The notes under the pieces: model-generated | What the model was told of the DNA's origin: nothing | Database searches by the model: none | What the model saw: only the letters and a program-made list of their open reading frames with translations | In this document: positions 12,758 to 24,992 of the stretch, one piece after another | Layout: the number at the start of each line of letters is the position of its first letter | Numbering within the stretch: position 1 is the stretch's first letter | Position numbers and translations under genes: made by a program | From: Rhizophagus irregularis | Taxonomy: Eukaryota > Glomeromycota > Glomeromycetes > Glomerales > Glomeraceae | Direction of reading: 5' to 3' | Length of the DNA stretch: 64,000 nucleotides | Assembly (NCBI RefSeq): GCF_026210795.1 | Contig: NC_089436.1 | Coordinates: forward strand, 2,170,001-2,234,000

Positions 12758-15700
12758 ATTGGCAACAATTTAGTTCGAAATTATAAGGCTTTTTTACTCC
12801 ATTGTAGTCCGAAATCTTTATATATAGTGATGTTTAATTTTTTTTCAATTACAACCTTTAATATCTTAATAATATAAAAATTAGATTTTTTTTAATTAAT
12901 TATTTTTATGTTAATCAGAAGAAATATCCTTTTCTTTTTAACATTGTTAATCAAAATAATGAAATCGCGAATTTATAATGAACACTAAACTTTTATTTAA
13001 CTATTACAATCAATAAATTTATTCACCGTTCAAACGTCATAAAAAATTTCAAATAGACTGATTGTAATTATTTTAATATAATAAAATAAATCGAGGTTTT
13101 GCCATTACAATTTACAAGTAAAAACATTCATCTAATATCATAAAAGTATTATTATTACTATTATTAATTTCATGAGTATATTTATCCTAAAAAGTGACTT
13201 GCAGTGTATATGAAATAATTATAAAAGTAAAAATATTAACGTTGAAATAGAAAGCCAACTATATCCTGCCAAAAATTTTATTGGTTAAATTTTTGACTAT
13301 TTACCATCATATTAACTTTTATTATATATTTATATAAAATACAGCTCAAGCATACTAGTTGCATTAAGTCTTAAACCCTATTTTTAAATGGCCATAAAAT
13401 TTAAAAAAGAAATATTATTTTAAATACTTGTTATATCTTAATATATTAGTTATACTCAATTTATACCACATTTCTAATATGGCAAAATTATCAATAATTA
13501 ATATAATTATAAATATGCAATTAAATACAATTCTCTTTTAATTTCAGTTAATAAAAAATAGTAATAAACATATTTAAGTATCCAAAACAAATATTTAAAA
13601 AATAATTGGTTGTAATATAAAAAGTAAAGATAATGATTTAAAATACAGTATATTTCAAATTTTAATAATTTAAATGAAAATTTATATTTTTATTAATTTA
13701 CAAATCAACTTATTTATTATATAGTCAACTTTTTTTATAATTATTTCACTTATAATCACAATCATTTATAAATTTTAAATATTTCAAATTTTCATATAAA
13801 ATTTATTTTATATAGTTATATTAAAATTTTATATTAAAAAAGTATTGCATATATATAATTATATAGTTAACTAAATAATCAATATATAAATTTGTAATAA
13901 TAATTTTCATTAATAAGTTTAATAGTCATATAATTAATATTGAAATTATTAAAATTATTAGATTACTATAAATTTGAAAATGATTTGCATATATAAATCT
14001 ATAATTTTGCAAATAAAATTTATAAAATGCAAAATTATAAATCACTTCTAATCTAATAGTTAAATTTTAATAAAATTTATATTATTAAAATATGTTTTTA
14101 ATGCTAATTTGTGGTAAATTTTACCATATTTTTTTAAAATTATCTGAAACGTAACTGAAAATATCTTTAATTAAATATATTGTAATGTAAGTGTCTATTT
14201 GCATATATGATTAACTAATAAGATATATTATTGATTATGTATTAATTATTATATAATCAGAATTTTTAGTGATATGTCTAACATGTGATTAATATTTTTC
14301 ATTAAAATTTTAGTAATAAAAGTAATAAATTAAGCTTTTTTCTTAAAAGATTGTTAATTTTTTTGCAAAAAAAAATAAAATTATCTACAAATTTACAGAA
14401 TTAATGTTATATGTAAAATTAATATTACATAAATATTACATTTTGATTTAATATATTTAAATAAGTGTTTCAGATATTATAATAGTTTTTGTTACCTAAT
14501 TTATTATAATTTTAATATTTTAATATTATATAAAACTTTATAATAAATGCAATTTATTTAATTAAATGTATATTTATTATATTATATTTGAAATTTTATT
14601 ATAAATAAATAAAATTACATTTAAATTGATAAAACTTTATATTTGCCTTATTTTTTATATATTACTGCAGTTATATAATATCTATATAGTAAAAGATCTA
14701 TAAATAAAATAATTATAGTACATTTTGCCAAAAGCCATTTTGCTGAAAGAATATTTCACTGACAAATAGGACTAACATTATGCAGAATTATAAATAATTC
14801 AGGCTAGATATTATTTTTTAGCAAAATGGCTTTTAGTGAAATATTCTAATACTCTATAAAATTACCACTATTACTGATTTTAATTATATTAATATATATA
14901 CTGTACATTAATCAACATTGTTTTAAACATTTTTTTTAATAATAACTTTTTTATATAATAAACATTTGTACTATTATCTTAATATTTCATTAATATTTTA
15001 TATATTATTATTAATTTTACTAAAATTCTGAATATTTTTCAAATAATTCAGAGGTAATGTATAATAAAATGCATTTTTAGTATTAATTCAGTTAATATTA
15101 ATACTAAAAATATAATTTATTACTATTAGATTTATCATCAAGACAAAAAAATTAAATATGCAATTCTGATTAAAAGTAACATATAAGTTTTATATAAATT
15201 CTAAATCATATAAGTTATATAAGAAATATTTAAAGTTTTACTTCACTTGTAATTTTATATATCACTCTTTTATTATTTGATATTTCTATAGCATTTTTGA
15301 TACTTTTTTATATAGAGCATCTTGAATTTTAATAATATGAGTGAAAGTCTGTAATTTTATTAATTAAATATTATTGTAAGGAATAATATTGCTGCTTAAA
15401 ACTTATTTAATGATAAAATTCAAAAATCTGAAACTCAAAAACTTTATTTTTAATAAAAAAATTGGTAAATTCAAAATTTTTCTAAATTATAATTAGTTTG
15501 AAAAAATATAAAAACAGTTTTGGCAATTAAATTTATTATAAAAAATAGTTTTAGATTAAATTTTAACTAAACTAAAATTTTGAAAAAATAGTTTTGGCAA
15601 GTATCCTTAGGGAATAATTTCATTATTATTTTATTATTCTCATTATTTTTTATATTACTATTATGATTATTACAATTTTTTTTAAATAAAATAAAATCTT

Positions 15701-15880
15701 TTAATAATTAAATTAATTTATTATTACTATTAATTTTTAAAGTAATATTAATAGTTATTTTAGCAGTTAAAAATATTACTTTAAATTAGTTTCTTTAAAA
15801 AATTAATTACTAAACATTTTTTTTATAACTAGATTTTTGAATATATTTTAAACTTTAAAAAAGTAAAGTTGCTGAAAAAA
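12758..15880. other. A+T-rich intergenic DNA
   Basis: No gene recognised. One inverted structure at about 14732-14848: AAAAGCCATTTTGCT and AGAATATTTCACT on the left reappear inverted on the right. The rest is A/T homopolymer and TATA runs. Confidence 0.5.
14732..14848. repeat. Small fold-back sequence
   Basis: AAAAGCCATTTTGCT plus AGAATATTTCACT (14732-14760) recur inverted at 14820-14848 in swapped order. Probably a MITE remnant; ends and TSD not resolved. Confidence 0.45.
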
Positions 15881-15883
15881 CTA

Positions 15884-17572
15884 GAGAATTTCACTATCCA
15901 CGTCAGAACTAATATTCCTATAATTAAAGATAAAAAAATGTTTCATTAAAAACATTTTATTAAAAAATTTTGAAACTTTAATTTTAAAATTTACCTGAAA
16001 TATTTGCGTCCACGTTTGAGTTGATTTCCTATACAAAAATGAAAAAAAATGTTTTAATATTAAAAAACATTTTTTTTTATAAAGTTTCAAATTTTTTTTT
16101 TGAAATTTATCTGAAACATCGGTATCTATGCCGGAGCTGATTTTCTGCAAAAAAAAATAAAAAAAAAATGTTTTTTACGTTAAAAACATTTTTTTAAAAG
16201 AAAGTTTCGAAAGAGTTTTGAAACTTACTTAGAATATCGGTATCCACGCTGGAACTGATTTTTGTAAAAAAAAATAAAAAAGAAACGTTTTTTAGTTAAA
16301 AAAACATTTTTTTAAGAAAGTAAATTTTTCGAAACTTTACCTAGAGAAATAGTATCCATGCTGAAACTAATTTCCTAAACAAAAAATATTTAAAAAAACG
16401 TTTTTTAGTTATAAAACGTTTTTTTTTTAAGAAAGTTTCAAAACTTTTCAAAACTTTACCTAGGGAAACAGTAGAGCTCCAAATAGGTCAGCCAAATTCA
16501 GGTAACCTGACCTGACCTGACCTGAAATTCAGGTCAGGTATGAGATTTTTAAAAAAAATTCAGGCCAGGTATGAAGATTAACCTAACCTGATTGACCTGT
16601 TGACCTGAAACTATTGATTCTACTATATAATAAAAGTGAGTTGCAGTATTGCGATTCACTTTTTTATATTAATTTTATATAATAAAAGTGAGTTGCAGTA
16701 TTGCGATTCATTTTTTTATATAGATTCTATATAAAAAAAGTGAGTTGTGGTATTGCGACTCACTTTTATTATATAAAATCAATATAAAAAAGTGAATCAC
16801 AATACCACAACTCACTTTTTTTATATTAATTCTATATAAAAAAAGTGAATTGCAGTATTGGGATTCACTTTTTTATATGATTTAAATATAAAAATGTTGA
16901 ATCGCAATATTTCGAGAAAAAACGTTGCGAAAACGTTTTTTCATAATATTATATTAAAAAAATGGTTCATAACGTTTTTTTTGATATTTCAATAATAACG
17001 TTACGAAAATATTTTTTTCATAATATTATATTAAAAAAAACATTTTGCAATATTTTTTTCAATATTTTAATAAAAAACGTTGTAAAAACGTTTTTTTCAT
17101 AATATTATATTAAAAAAAAAAAAGTTTTGTACCATTTTTTTTCAATACTTTAATAAAAATAGTCCTGAAATTTTTCAGGTTTCAGGTCAGATCAGGTCAA
17201 ACAGACAACCTGATATAACCTGACCTGACCTGACCTGAAAAAAAATTTCAGGTCAGGTTTATCAATTAATCTGACTTGACCTGACACATTTGGAACTCTA
17301 AGAAATGGTATTCATGCCAGAACTAATTCCCTAAACAAAAAATATTATTAAAAAGACATTTTTTAGTAAAAAACGTTTTTTTTAAGATAGTTTTGAAATT
17401 TTTTTGAAACTTTACCTGGAATATCGGTATCCATGCTGAAACCGATTTCCTATATAAAAAATGTTAAAAAAAAAACATTTTTTAGTATTAAAAACGTTTT
17501 ATTAAAGAAAGTTTCAGAATTTTTTTTTGAAACTTTATCTGAAATATCAGTATCCACGTCAGAACCAATTAA
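15884..17572 (-). repeat. Mini-exon array block C: eight 34-nt exon-like units
   Basis: On the minus strand, 34-nt units lie at about 15884-15917, 15995-16028, 16111-16144, 16229-16262, 16341-16374, 16460-16471 joined to 17309-17330, 17416-17449 and 17539-17572. Most follow a T-rich AG (TATAG, TTTAG, TGCAG) and end at CAG|GTAAAT, CTAG|GTAAAG or TAA|GTAAGT. Unit length is constant while spacers vary from 77 to 89 nt. In one frame the units read E-I-S-S-x-x-D-T-D-I-S; the other two frames are also open in several units. Some sites are lost (ATAAAT donors at 16110 and 17538; no AG before 16262), so the array is decaying. One unit is split by the element at 16472-17300. Either a relic of a micro-exon gene or a satellite built from an exon plus its intron; no protein family is recognised. 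Confidence 0.6.
16472..17300. mobile_element. TAGAGTTCC element (copy 2), inserted in a mini-exon
   Basis: Inverted ends TAGAGCTCC and GGAACTCTA with subterminal CAGGTCAGG repeats, and a central array (about 16620-16900) of self-complementary AAAAGTGA(A/G)TTGCAGTATTG units. The 8-bp flanks GGAAACAG (16464-16471) and AGAAATGG (17301-17308) match at 5 of 8 positions, and intact neighbour units read AGAAATAG at this site, so they are a diverged 8-bp duplication, which favours hAT. No coding capacity. Confidence 0.75.
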
Positions 17573-18040
17573 ACAAAAAAACTATTTTGAGAAAAAAAGA
17601 TTTTTTTTTTGAAATAGTTTAAACTATTATTAATAGTCTAAATTCAGTAATAGATCAACTAATTACTGTAGCTGCAGCTTAGTACATTATATGTTACTAA
17701 TCTGCTAAAATTTTGCCATTATTGATATTAATTAATTAAAAAATCGTTTAAAAATTGTCAAAAAAGTTTTTAAGTTAATTGTTTATTATTAATAAAAATC
17801 AATAAAAAAAATATTAGTTGATTTATGGTTTTTTTTATGTTACAACTCAACTAAAAATCAACCAAAAATCAACCAGTTGATTTATGCCAATTTTTTTCTA
17901 ATTTTTGTAATTAGCCGAATGTATGACGAATCATAGATTGATTTGCCGAATTGTTGCTGAAAGGTTTTATTGACGAAATAAATGATTTCGATCAGTAAAA
18001 CGTTAGTGAACATTCGTTTAAATAAAAAAGAAACCTAAAA
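17573..18040. other. Spacer between mini-exon blocks
   Basis: A+T-rich, with repeated ATTGATTTATG/CAACTAAAAATCAACC stretches near 17810-17890; no gene seen. Confidence 0.4.
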
Positions 18041-19070
18041 ATTTGAAGGTTTTAACTTTGATATAGGAGTCTGGAACTCAGTTTTAACTTCCTTTACTTA
18101 AAAAAAGAAATACAAATATTAGTTAACGTTCATCAATAAAATACTAAAAAAAAATAAATGTTCAAAGAGTTTTTACCTTTGATACGGAAGTCCAGAACTT
18201 GTTTTAGCTTCTTTTACCTAAAAAAAAGAGACAAAACATTAGAAATATTTTGTCAATAAATTAATTTAAAAAAAATCAATTTTTTGAAGGTTTGTTTTAC
18301 CTTCGATAGAAGTCCGTTACTTGTCTTTCAGCTTTCTTTACTTAAAAAAAAGATATAAAACGTTAAAAACATTTTGTCAATAAATTAATTAAAAAAAAAA
18401 CAATTTTTTGAAGGATTTTTACCTTTGATATGGAAGTCCAGAACTTGTTTTGGCTTTTTTTTATCTAAAAAAGAGAGACAAATATTAGAAACATTTTGTC
18501 AATAAATTAATTTAAAAAAAATTAATTTTTTCAAAGGGTTTTTACCTTCAATACGAAAGTCTAAAATTTGTTTTGACTTCCTTTACCTAAAAAAAAAGAG
18601 ACAAAACATTAGAAATGTTTCATCAATAAATTAATTTAAAAAAAATTAATTTTTTCAAAAGTTTGTTTTACCTTTAATGGAAGTTCATTATTTGTCTTTT
18701 GGCTTCCTTTGCCTAAAAAATAAGATGAAACATTAGTTAACATTCATCAATAATTAATTTAAAAAAACAATTTTTTAAAGGTTTTACCTTCAAAATTGAG
18801 TCTGGTGATATTCTGAACATACAAGAAAAAGAAATGAAATGTTGACATTTTGTTATATAAATAAAAAAAATCAATATTTTGAAGTTTTACTTTTGAAAAT
18901 AAGTCTGGAGCCTTACTTTGATGTTCAGGACCTAAAAACATGAAAAATGAACATTAGTTACATTTATTAAAATTATAATATAAAAAAAATTTGAAGGTTT
19001 TTACCTTCAAAAAAAATAAAGTCTGAAGCCTTACTTCAGCGTCTAGAACTTAAAAATATGGAAAACAAAC
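18040..19070 (-). repeat. Mini-exon array block B: about nine exon-like units, 41-nt class
   Basis: Minus-strand units near 18060, 18180, 18300, 18425, 18550, 18670, 18785, 18895 and 18985. The first six are 41 nt: TTTTTTAG, then GTAAAGGAAGCTAAAACAAG and a 21-nt remainder ending TATCAAAG, then GTAAAA. Two alternating sequence types occur, reading V-K-E-A-K-T-S-S-G-L-P-Y-Q and V-K-K-A-E-R-Q-V-T-D-F-Y-R. Only this frame is open; 41 is not a multiple of 3, so a simple all-exon transcript would meet stops. Some units carry in-frame stops (near 18545 and 18670). Spacing is about 115-125 bp. Confidence 0.5.
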
Positions 19071-19149
19071 TTTAGTGATATTCGTTAAATAAAAAATTAT
19101 TATTATTTTTTTTTAAATAAATTAAAGATTCAGAAGTTAATATACCACT

Positions 19150-19586
19150 AATATACCTTTGAATTTCAAAATCATTGATAGGTTTCATCCAGAACCTATA
19201 TAATATAAAAAAAAATTATAGTTTTTTTTAAAAAAATAAATTAATATTCAGAAGTAAGCATATCTTTGAATTCCAAAATCATTGATAGCTCCATCTGGAA
19301 CCTATATAATATAAAAAAAAATTATATTTTTTTTTAAAAAATAAATTAAGATTCAGAGGTAAATATACCTCTAAATTCCAAACTAAACATTAATAGGTTC
19401 CATTCAGAACCTATATAATAAAAAAATTATATATTTTTTTAATAAATTACTAATATTCAGAGGTAAGTATACCTCTGAATTCCAAATAAAATCATCAATA
19501 GGTTTTATCTGAAATCTATATAATATTAAAAAAAATTATTTTTTTTTTTAAAAAATAAATTATAATAAGATTTGGAAGTAAGCATA
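19150..19586 (-). repeat. Mini-exon array block B2: four exon-like units
   Basis: Units near 19160-19200, 19265-19302, 19375-19415 and 19470-19512 on the minus strand: TATATTATATAG, then a 38-43-nt unit starting GTTCTGGATGGAACC-like and ending AATTCAAAG or AATTCAGAG, then GTATA. One frame of the first reads F-W-M-K-P-I-N-D-F-E-I-Q. The right end is cut by the MITE at 19587. Confidence 0.5.
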
Positions 19587-19867
19587 CCAGGACCCTGAAC
19601 ATTACTAAAACAACTCAAATTCCATGTAACTAAAATTTTAAAATGCGATATCTCAGTTAATATTATACCTCAAAAGACGAATTATATATCAAAATGTTCG
19701 TTTCAATAAGACGAATCTAACAAGCCAAAGATCATTAAAATCCAATCACTAGATCCCAAATTTGAAGCTAAAATCTACATATAACTTTATATATTTGAAA
19801 CAGAAATTAATTATAAGGTTTATACAAATTTAAATCCAAGTTTTTTTAGTAATGTTCAGGGTTCTAG
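19587..19867. mobile_element. Tc1/mariner-type MITE, 281 bp
   Basis: Inverted ends CCAGGACCCTGAACATTACT and AGTAATGTTCAGGGTTCTAG, with TA on both sides (19585-19586, 19868-19869). Internally it carries a diverged form of the GACGAATCTAA / ATTAAAATCCAATCACTAG core shared with other MITEs here. Confidence 0.8.
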
Positions 19868-20560
19868 TAAGGTTTAGTATTAAATTAAACAATACATTGT
19901 AACATATCATGTTGATACATTGTTAATATTAACAATGTGTTTAATATTAAATAATATGTTTAGAATATAAATATTATAACAAATAAGTATAAGACTAATT
20001 TTAACCCAGGGTTGGGTGATTTAATCTACCATTAAATTTTATATAATTATACCAAAAAAATGCAAATTATATTCTAAAAAAGTAAATTTCATATGCAGAT
20101 TTATCATTTAATTATTCCTGAAATTTATGTCTTGATTAAATATAAAATACAATAGGATTTTATAGTACGTAGCAAGAATGATATCATTATGATGTAATGT
20201 TTATTTATATTTACACGAAACCACTTTGTCAATACAAGATACAATTATAAATATTTTTCGCACCCAAATATAACTTCATTAATAATATTTTTTTACTTCA
20301 CATATAAAAAAGAATTCACTTTATTATTTTGGAAAATACATAATTTTCTTGATTAAATATATTTAATATAGTTATCTTAACTAAATATAATCATTACATA
20401 ATTACCACTATTATTACTTACGTTACTACTATCTCAATACATATTTTCACGTCTAAATATATTTGTTTATATATATAATGGAATTGTCTTATAATAACTT
20501 TTTACAGAACTCTTTTTTCAGCTTATTTGATAATTGATATTGAATGGTTGTTTTCTTTAA
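19868..20560. other. A+T-rich spacer before the FAR1/MULE pseudogene
   Basis: No gene. A 22-bp perfect palindrome (ACATTGTTAAT/ATTAACAATGT) lies near 19918. Confidence 0.4.
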
Positions 20561-20877
20561 AAACGCATAATAATAATGGAGTTTATGAGTTAGATAAAAA
20601 AATTCAACCAGAAGGATTATATGATGAAAAAGAATCAGAAGTTGTAGAATAATCAGATGATATGGAAAGATTGGATGTTATAAATGTATTGGATAATATA
20701 AAAGATGTGGATTTATATGATGATGATGATGATATAGAAAAAGATTAATTAGAATTGAAGTAAGAGATGCTATTTGATACATGGGAGATTGCCAAAACTT
20801 ACCTTGAAAATTTTGCAAAGCAAAAGGGATTTTTTTTTTCTTAAAAGAAGATGTGCAATAAATACTATTAACAATAT

Positions 20878-21393
20878 CAGGAAATTTGTTTAGGCGTAAT
20901 TTAGTGTAATATTTCGAAGGTAGTGTAAAATTTCGAAATATTACACTAAAAACGTAATATTACAAAAGTTTACGCTCTTAAATTTGAATAATTATAGTAA
21001 TTTAAGAATATCTCGCTATCTACTGATCCAATCAAGACGATCTATAGCTCATTGGAATCAGCTCATCAAGACGGATCGAATGGTAGTAAAATCGCATTTC
21101 TACAGTTGATAGAACGCTCTATAGTATGCAGTAAAGTTTTAAATTAATAGAAAGTCATCTATCAAACATAAAGATACGATTTTACTACCATTCGATTCGT
21201 CTTGATGAGCTGATTCCAATGAGCTATAGATCGTCTTGATTGGATCAGTAGATAGTGAGATATTCTTAAATTACTATAATTATTCAAATTTAAAAGCGTA
21301 AACTTTTGTAATATTACGTTTTTAGTGTAATATTTTGAAATTTTACACCACCTTCGAAATATTACACTAAATTACGCCTAAACAAATTTCCTG
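20878..21393. mobile_element. Fold-back element with two arms of about 215 bp
   Basis: Left arm 20878-21093 and right arm about 21178-21393 are near-perfect inverted copies starting CAGGAAATTTGTTTAGGCGT, separated by a loop of about 85 bp. Only about five arm mismatches were noticed, mostly transitions at CpG (for example TTCGAA against TTCAAA). Each arm ends with the GATTTTACTACCATTCGAT core. Flanks offer only a possible AT duplication. It sits inside the FAR1/MULE gene. A transcript of it would fold into a long hairpin. Confidence 0.9.
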
Positions 21394-21441
21394 ATGAATA
21401 CTATAGTGAGAAAAAGAACCTTTGAATGTTTTCATTCACAT

Positions 21442-22081
21442 TGTTATCCTGTCAACGATTAAAGCCGACTGAAAAACTTTAACGCTTTAACAGGTTAACT
21501 GGAGTTTAACTTAATAGGAGAGTCTTAAATTGATCACGAATAATCACGTGAAATAACGTTGGATGTTCAGTTAAAGAAAATAGGTTTTTATTAAAATAAT
21601 GTAAGATTTTAGATACGACGAAAAATATAGATAATCTCTTAGTTGCGAAATTAACTATCTTGAATTATACTACTGGGAATAATACTCTTTTCGTATAACT
21701 TGAAAACTACAATATAATTCTTAACTAACTAACTGACCTTCCCTTACTTGGTAAAATCCTATCACTATTTATAATAAAATAAAAATCAAGAATATTTGAT
21801 AAAATAAATAAATCAAATATAATAAATAAATAAAATAAATAAAATAAAATAAATAAATAAGATAAAATAAATATATCAAATAAATAAAATATAACAAATA
21901 AAATAAATAAAATTAATAAAATAAATAAATCAAATATATCAAATTTATCAGATTTATTAGATTTATCAAATAAATCAAGAAAATCAAGAAAATCAAGAAA
22001 ATCGAAAAAATCAAGGGATCTACGAAATGATCTACAAAATTGATCTACATAAAATTACTGCGCCACATTTCTATTTTAACA
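21442..22081 (-). mobile_element. Solo LTR of the Ty3/gypsy family at 27051-36487
   Basis: TGTTATCCTGTC ... ATTTTAACA on the plus strand, collinear with the two LTRs of the complete element and including the same AAATAAATAAAATAA tract. Flanked by a perfect 4-bp duplication ACAT (21438-21441, 22082-22085). A product of LTR-LTR recombination after insertion into the FAR1/MULE gene. Confidence 0.9.
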
Positions 22082-22095
22082 ACATCTATATAAAC

Positions 22096-22339
22096 TAAGG
22101 TTGCTTGTCTAAACCTCTTCAAAATCCTACGATTAGTTTCGTCAAAATTTTACTATAGATTTATTATAGTTTTGGCAGAGTTTCAGCAGTTTTGGCATTT
22201 ATAATAAGTTTCGGCAGTTTCGCCTTTCTCCAAAGTTTCGCCAGTTTTTTAATATAACTTTAATATAGTTTTGGCAGAATTTCGCTTTTCGGCGAAACGC
22301 CATCTTGCCTAAACCCCTAAGTTTCGGCAAGCAACCTTA
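22096..22339. mobile_element. hAT-like MITE, 244 bp (TAAGGTTGCTTG family, copy 1)
   Basis: Ends TAAGGTTGCTTG and CAAGCAACCTTA; perfect 8-bp duplication ATATAAAC (22088-22095, 22340-22347). The copy at 34872-35115 has the same length and near-identical sequence, also with a perfect 8-bp TSD. TTTCGGCAG/CTGCCGAAA-like repeats inside. Confidence 0.92.
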
Positions 22340-24743
22340 ATATAAACCAAATAAGGCTATTTTAAAAGAAAATAAAAGAGATAAAAATTCAGAAATGATT
22401 TGATGTTCTTGACATATCAATATAGCTTTCCCTAAAATAGCAAAAGGTATTTAAATTAGCAACATTATTGGCAAGCATAATCATCCATTAAATCCTTTAA
22501 TTATAAAAATAGCACCAAAATTTTGAAAACTTACTAATGAGATACTTAAAAAGATCAAATTCTGGACGATTCATAGAAGAATAGGAATAACAAACAAATA
22601 TAACTTACTTGTTCTAATAAAGTAATTAATAGAAAAGATTTAAGCAATGCTATATAAAAGTTTAAAAAGCAAATGAAGCCAAATAGAAATGATACTTACT
22701 AAATGCTTAATAAGTTATATTTGAAGAAAGAAAATAATCTAGTGTGGATAGTAAAACTGCATTTTGATTATAAAAAAAGGCATTTCAATTCATTATTTTG
22801 GATAGCTTCTGATCAAATTATTGCTTATGAGAGATATCATGATGTTATAATAGTTGATACAATATCAAGAACAAATCAATTTGACATGATATTAATGTTA
22901 TTCACAGTTGTTGATAATAACTTTAGAAATCTGATAGTACTAGCAGCGGTTCTTTTAGAAGATGAAATTGAGGAAACATTTGCTTGTGTTTTGCAAGAAT
23001 TGAGAAGTTCTTGTGAAGTCATACCAACAGTATTATATTCTGATGCTGATTCAGCGTTAATATCTACTATTAAAAATAATTATCAAGACACCTGCTATTT
23101 CCATTGTATATTTCATATTGACTTAAACTTGAGAAAAAGTTTAAAGGAAAATTATGTGATCAATTTGAAGATTTTCATGCCAAATTTCTAAAAATGCACA
23201 ATTTCTTATGTTATAATCAATTTGAAATTCAATGGAATATAATTAACGAATATTCTGAATGTTAACAATATTTTACATGAGTTTTGTATTTTTGCAAAAC
23301 TAGTTGGGTTAGTTATACTATTAATTAGAATTTTATTGTAAATGTGCAGAGTTCTTAATATGCTGAAATATCTAATAAGTTAATTAAAGAAAAACTTAAC
23401 TGAACATCATAATTAACTGATATTGTTGAAGAAGTTTAAGCTATATTTGATAAACAATCAAAAAAAAGCAATATTAACTGAATGTATAAATGAAATTCCA
23501 ACTAGAGGTTTGCCAAGTATAATAAATAAGTACTTTTCAGAATTAGATATGAAATTACAAGAGTATCTTATACCACAAATACTTCAAAAACAACAGGACC
23601 AAATAGCACAATCACTCTGTTATGATGTTATATTAGTTGATAATGATTGGTTATTCTTATTGGAAATAAAAAATTTTTTAAAAAAATGTATATTTTGTCT
23701 TGAGCAAAATGCATATTTTTTTATAAAAAATTGATGATCATGTGAATTATGTGTTACGTATATTACATGTTTGATGAGATTGATAATCAAAAAAATATAC
23801 AGATATTGCCAGAAAAAATAATTATAACCAACCTTAATCATTACTTTTTTCATCACTTAATAATATTGCAATACATAATGTTTAAGAAATATGGAAAGTG
23901 AGTAGATATTATACTCAACAGTCCACATCTCAATATGTGATTATACTTGATGATGGGTCACATTTATGTACATGTCTTTGGCTTATTAATCATGGAATTG
24001 CATGCAGACATTTTTTTCAAGTTATATCTTATTCATCCAATACTCAATTCCTTATTTTACAACATTGGTATAATGATAAGAAATATCATATTAGTCGACA
24101 AAAACATTATTTAATACTAACTTATCAAATCAAAAAAAATGAAAGATATTTTTTTTGTCTCAATCGTCATTTCAGCATCTTGAAAAGGTTAGGCAAATGC
24201 CTAATATTAGACAATTGTAAAAGTTCTATGATAAATTTGTATTGTACGTTTTGCATAAAAAAGCACTTGACTACGCTATACAGATAAACTTAATGCTTGA
24301 AAATTTTATTAAAAGGTAAAAGAAGAACTATCTAATAATAAAGAAAATATTGATAATATTGTTAGAGATTTGATACAAATCAAGTATAAAGAAAGACAAC
24401 TTAATAGATACAAATCAAGGAGCGAACTTTCATAAAAAAAGAAACCCAAAACTATTAGAGATATTACAAATGTAAATGATCAACATTTTGGACCAGTAAT
24501 TCAAGATTCCAGTAATTAAAAATATGTGAGATATTGTCAAAAATGTAAGAAAACTGGTCATTATGCTCTACGATGTCTAAATAAATAAAATTTATATAAA
24601 ATGCAGTGTTCAATACTTTCTTGTTTGGATTCAAGTTTGAAGATTTCACAACCTTGATATTTTTGGGATTGCAGATTCTTGGCAATTTTTAGAAACTTAG
24701 TGTCTTCTTTTTTTAATAGATTTTTACTAGTAATAGGTAGTGA

Positions 24744-24992
24744 TAGGACCCGCTTATTTATAATAAAGGTCACCGTAACTCTAAGGTAAAATCACTAAGA
24801 AAATTTTGATGATCCTATTAATATAAATAATAGATAAATTATATCTAAAAAAGGAAATATTACACTGCATTATTATGATTTTTTTCCTTTTAAATCAATT
24901 AACCAATAATATTAAGAATTGAAGTAAAATAAAATTACTAGTATATTTGAAATTTTTTCTGGAAACCTTTATTAGAAATAAGTGGGATCCTG
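24744..24992. mobile_element. MITE, TAGGACCC/GGGATCCTG family (copy 2)
   Basis: Inverted ends TAGGACCCGCTTATTTATAA and TTAGAAATAAGTGGGATCCTG-like, similar over about 28 bp. The interior matches the element at 5783-6009 in opposite orientation. TSD ambiguous (AGTGAT occurs near both ends). Confidence 0.65.

Larger units (their letters stand above)
20570..24589 (+). pseudogene. FAR1-type MULE transposase, decayed and interrupted
   Basis: Domains in order: an acidic leader (DLYDDDDDIEKD); the start of a FAR1 DNA-binding domain (MLFDTWEIAKTYLENFAKQ, about 20766-20822); its second half after three insertions (GKHNHPLNP near 22480); the MULE DDE domain at 22703-23191 (LFWIASDQIIAYERYHDVII, VDNN, YSDADSALI, CYFHCIFHI); a helical region at 23423-23734; a SWIM zinc finger at 23960-24025 (CTC, then CRH); and a CCHC knuckle at about 24525-24589 (YCQKCKKTGHYALRC). 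This order is typical of FAR1/MULE transposases. Many stops and frameshifts. Interrupted by the fold-back at 20878-21393, a solo LTR at 21442-22081 and a MITE at 22096-22339; dropping the last two with one TSD each restores an open frame across the join. Its own terminal repeats were not found. Confidence 0.85.
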
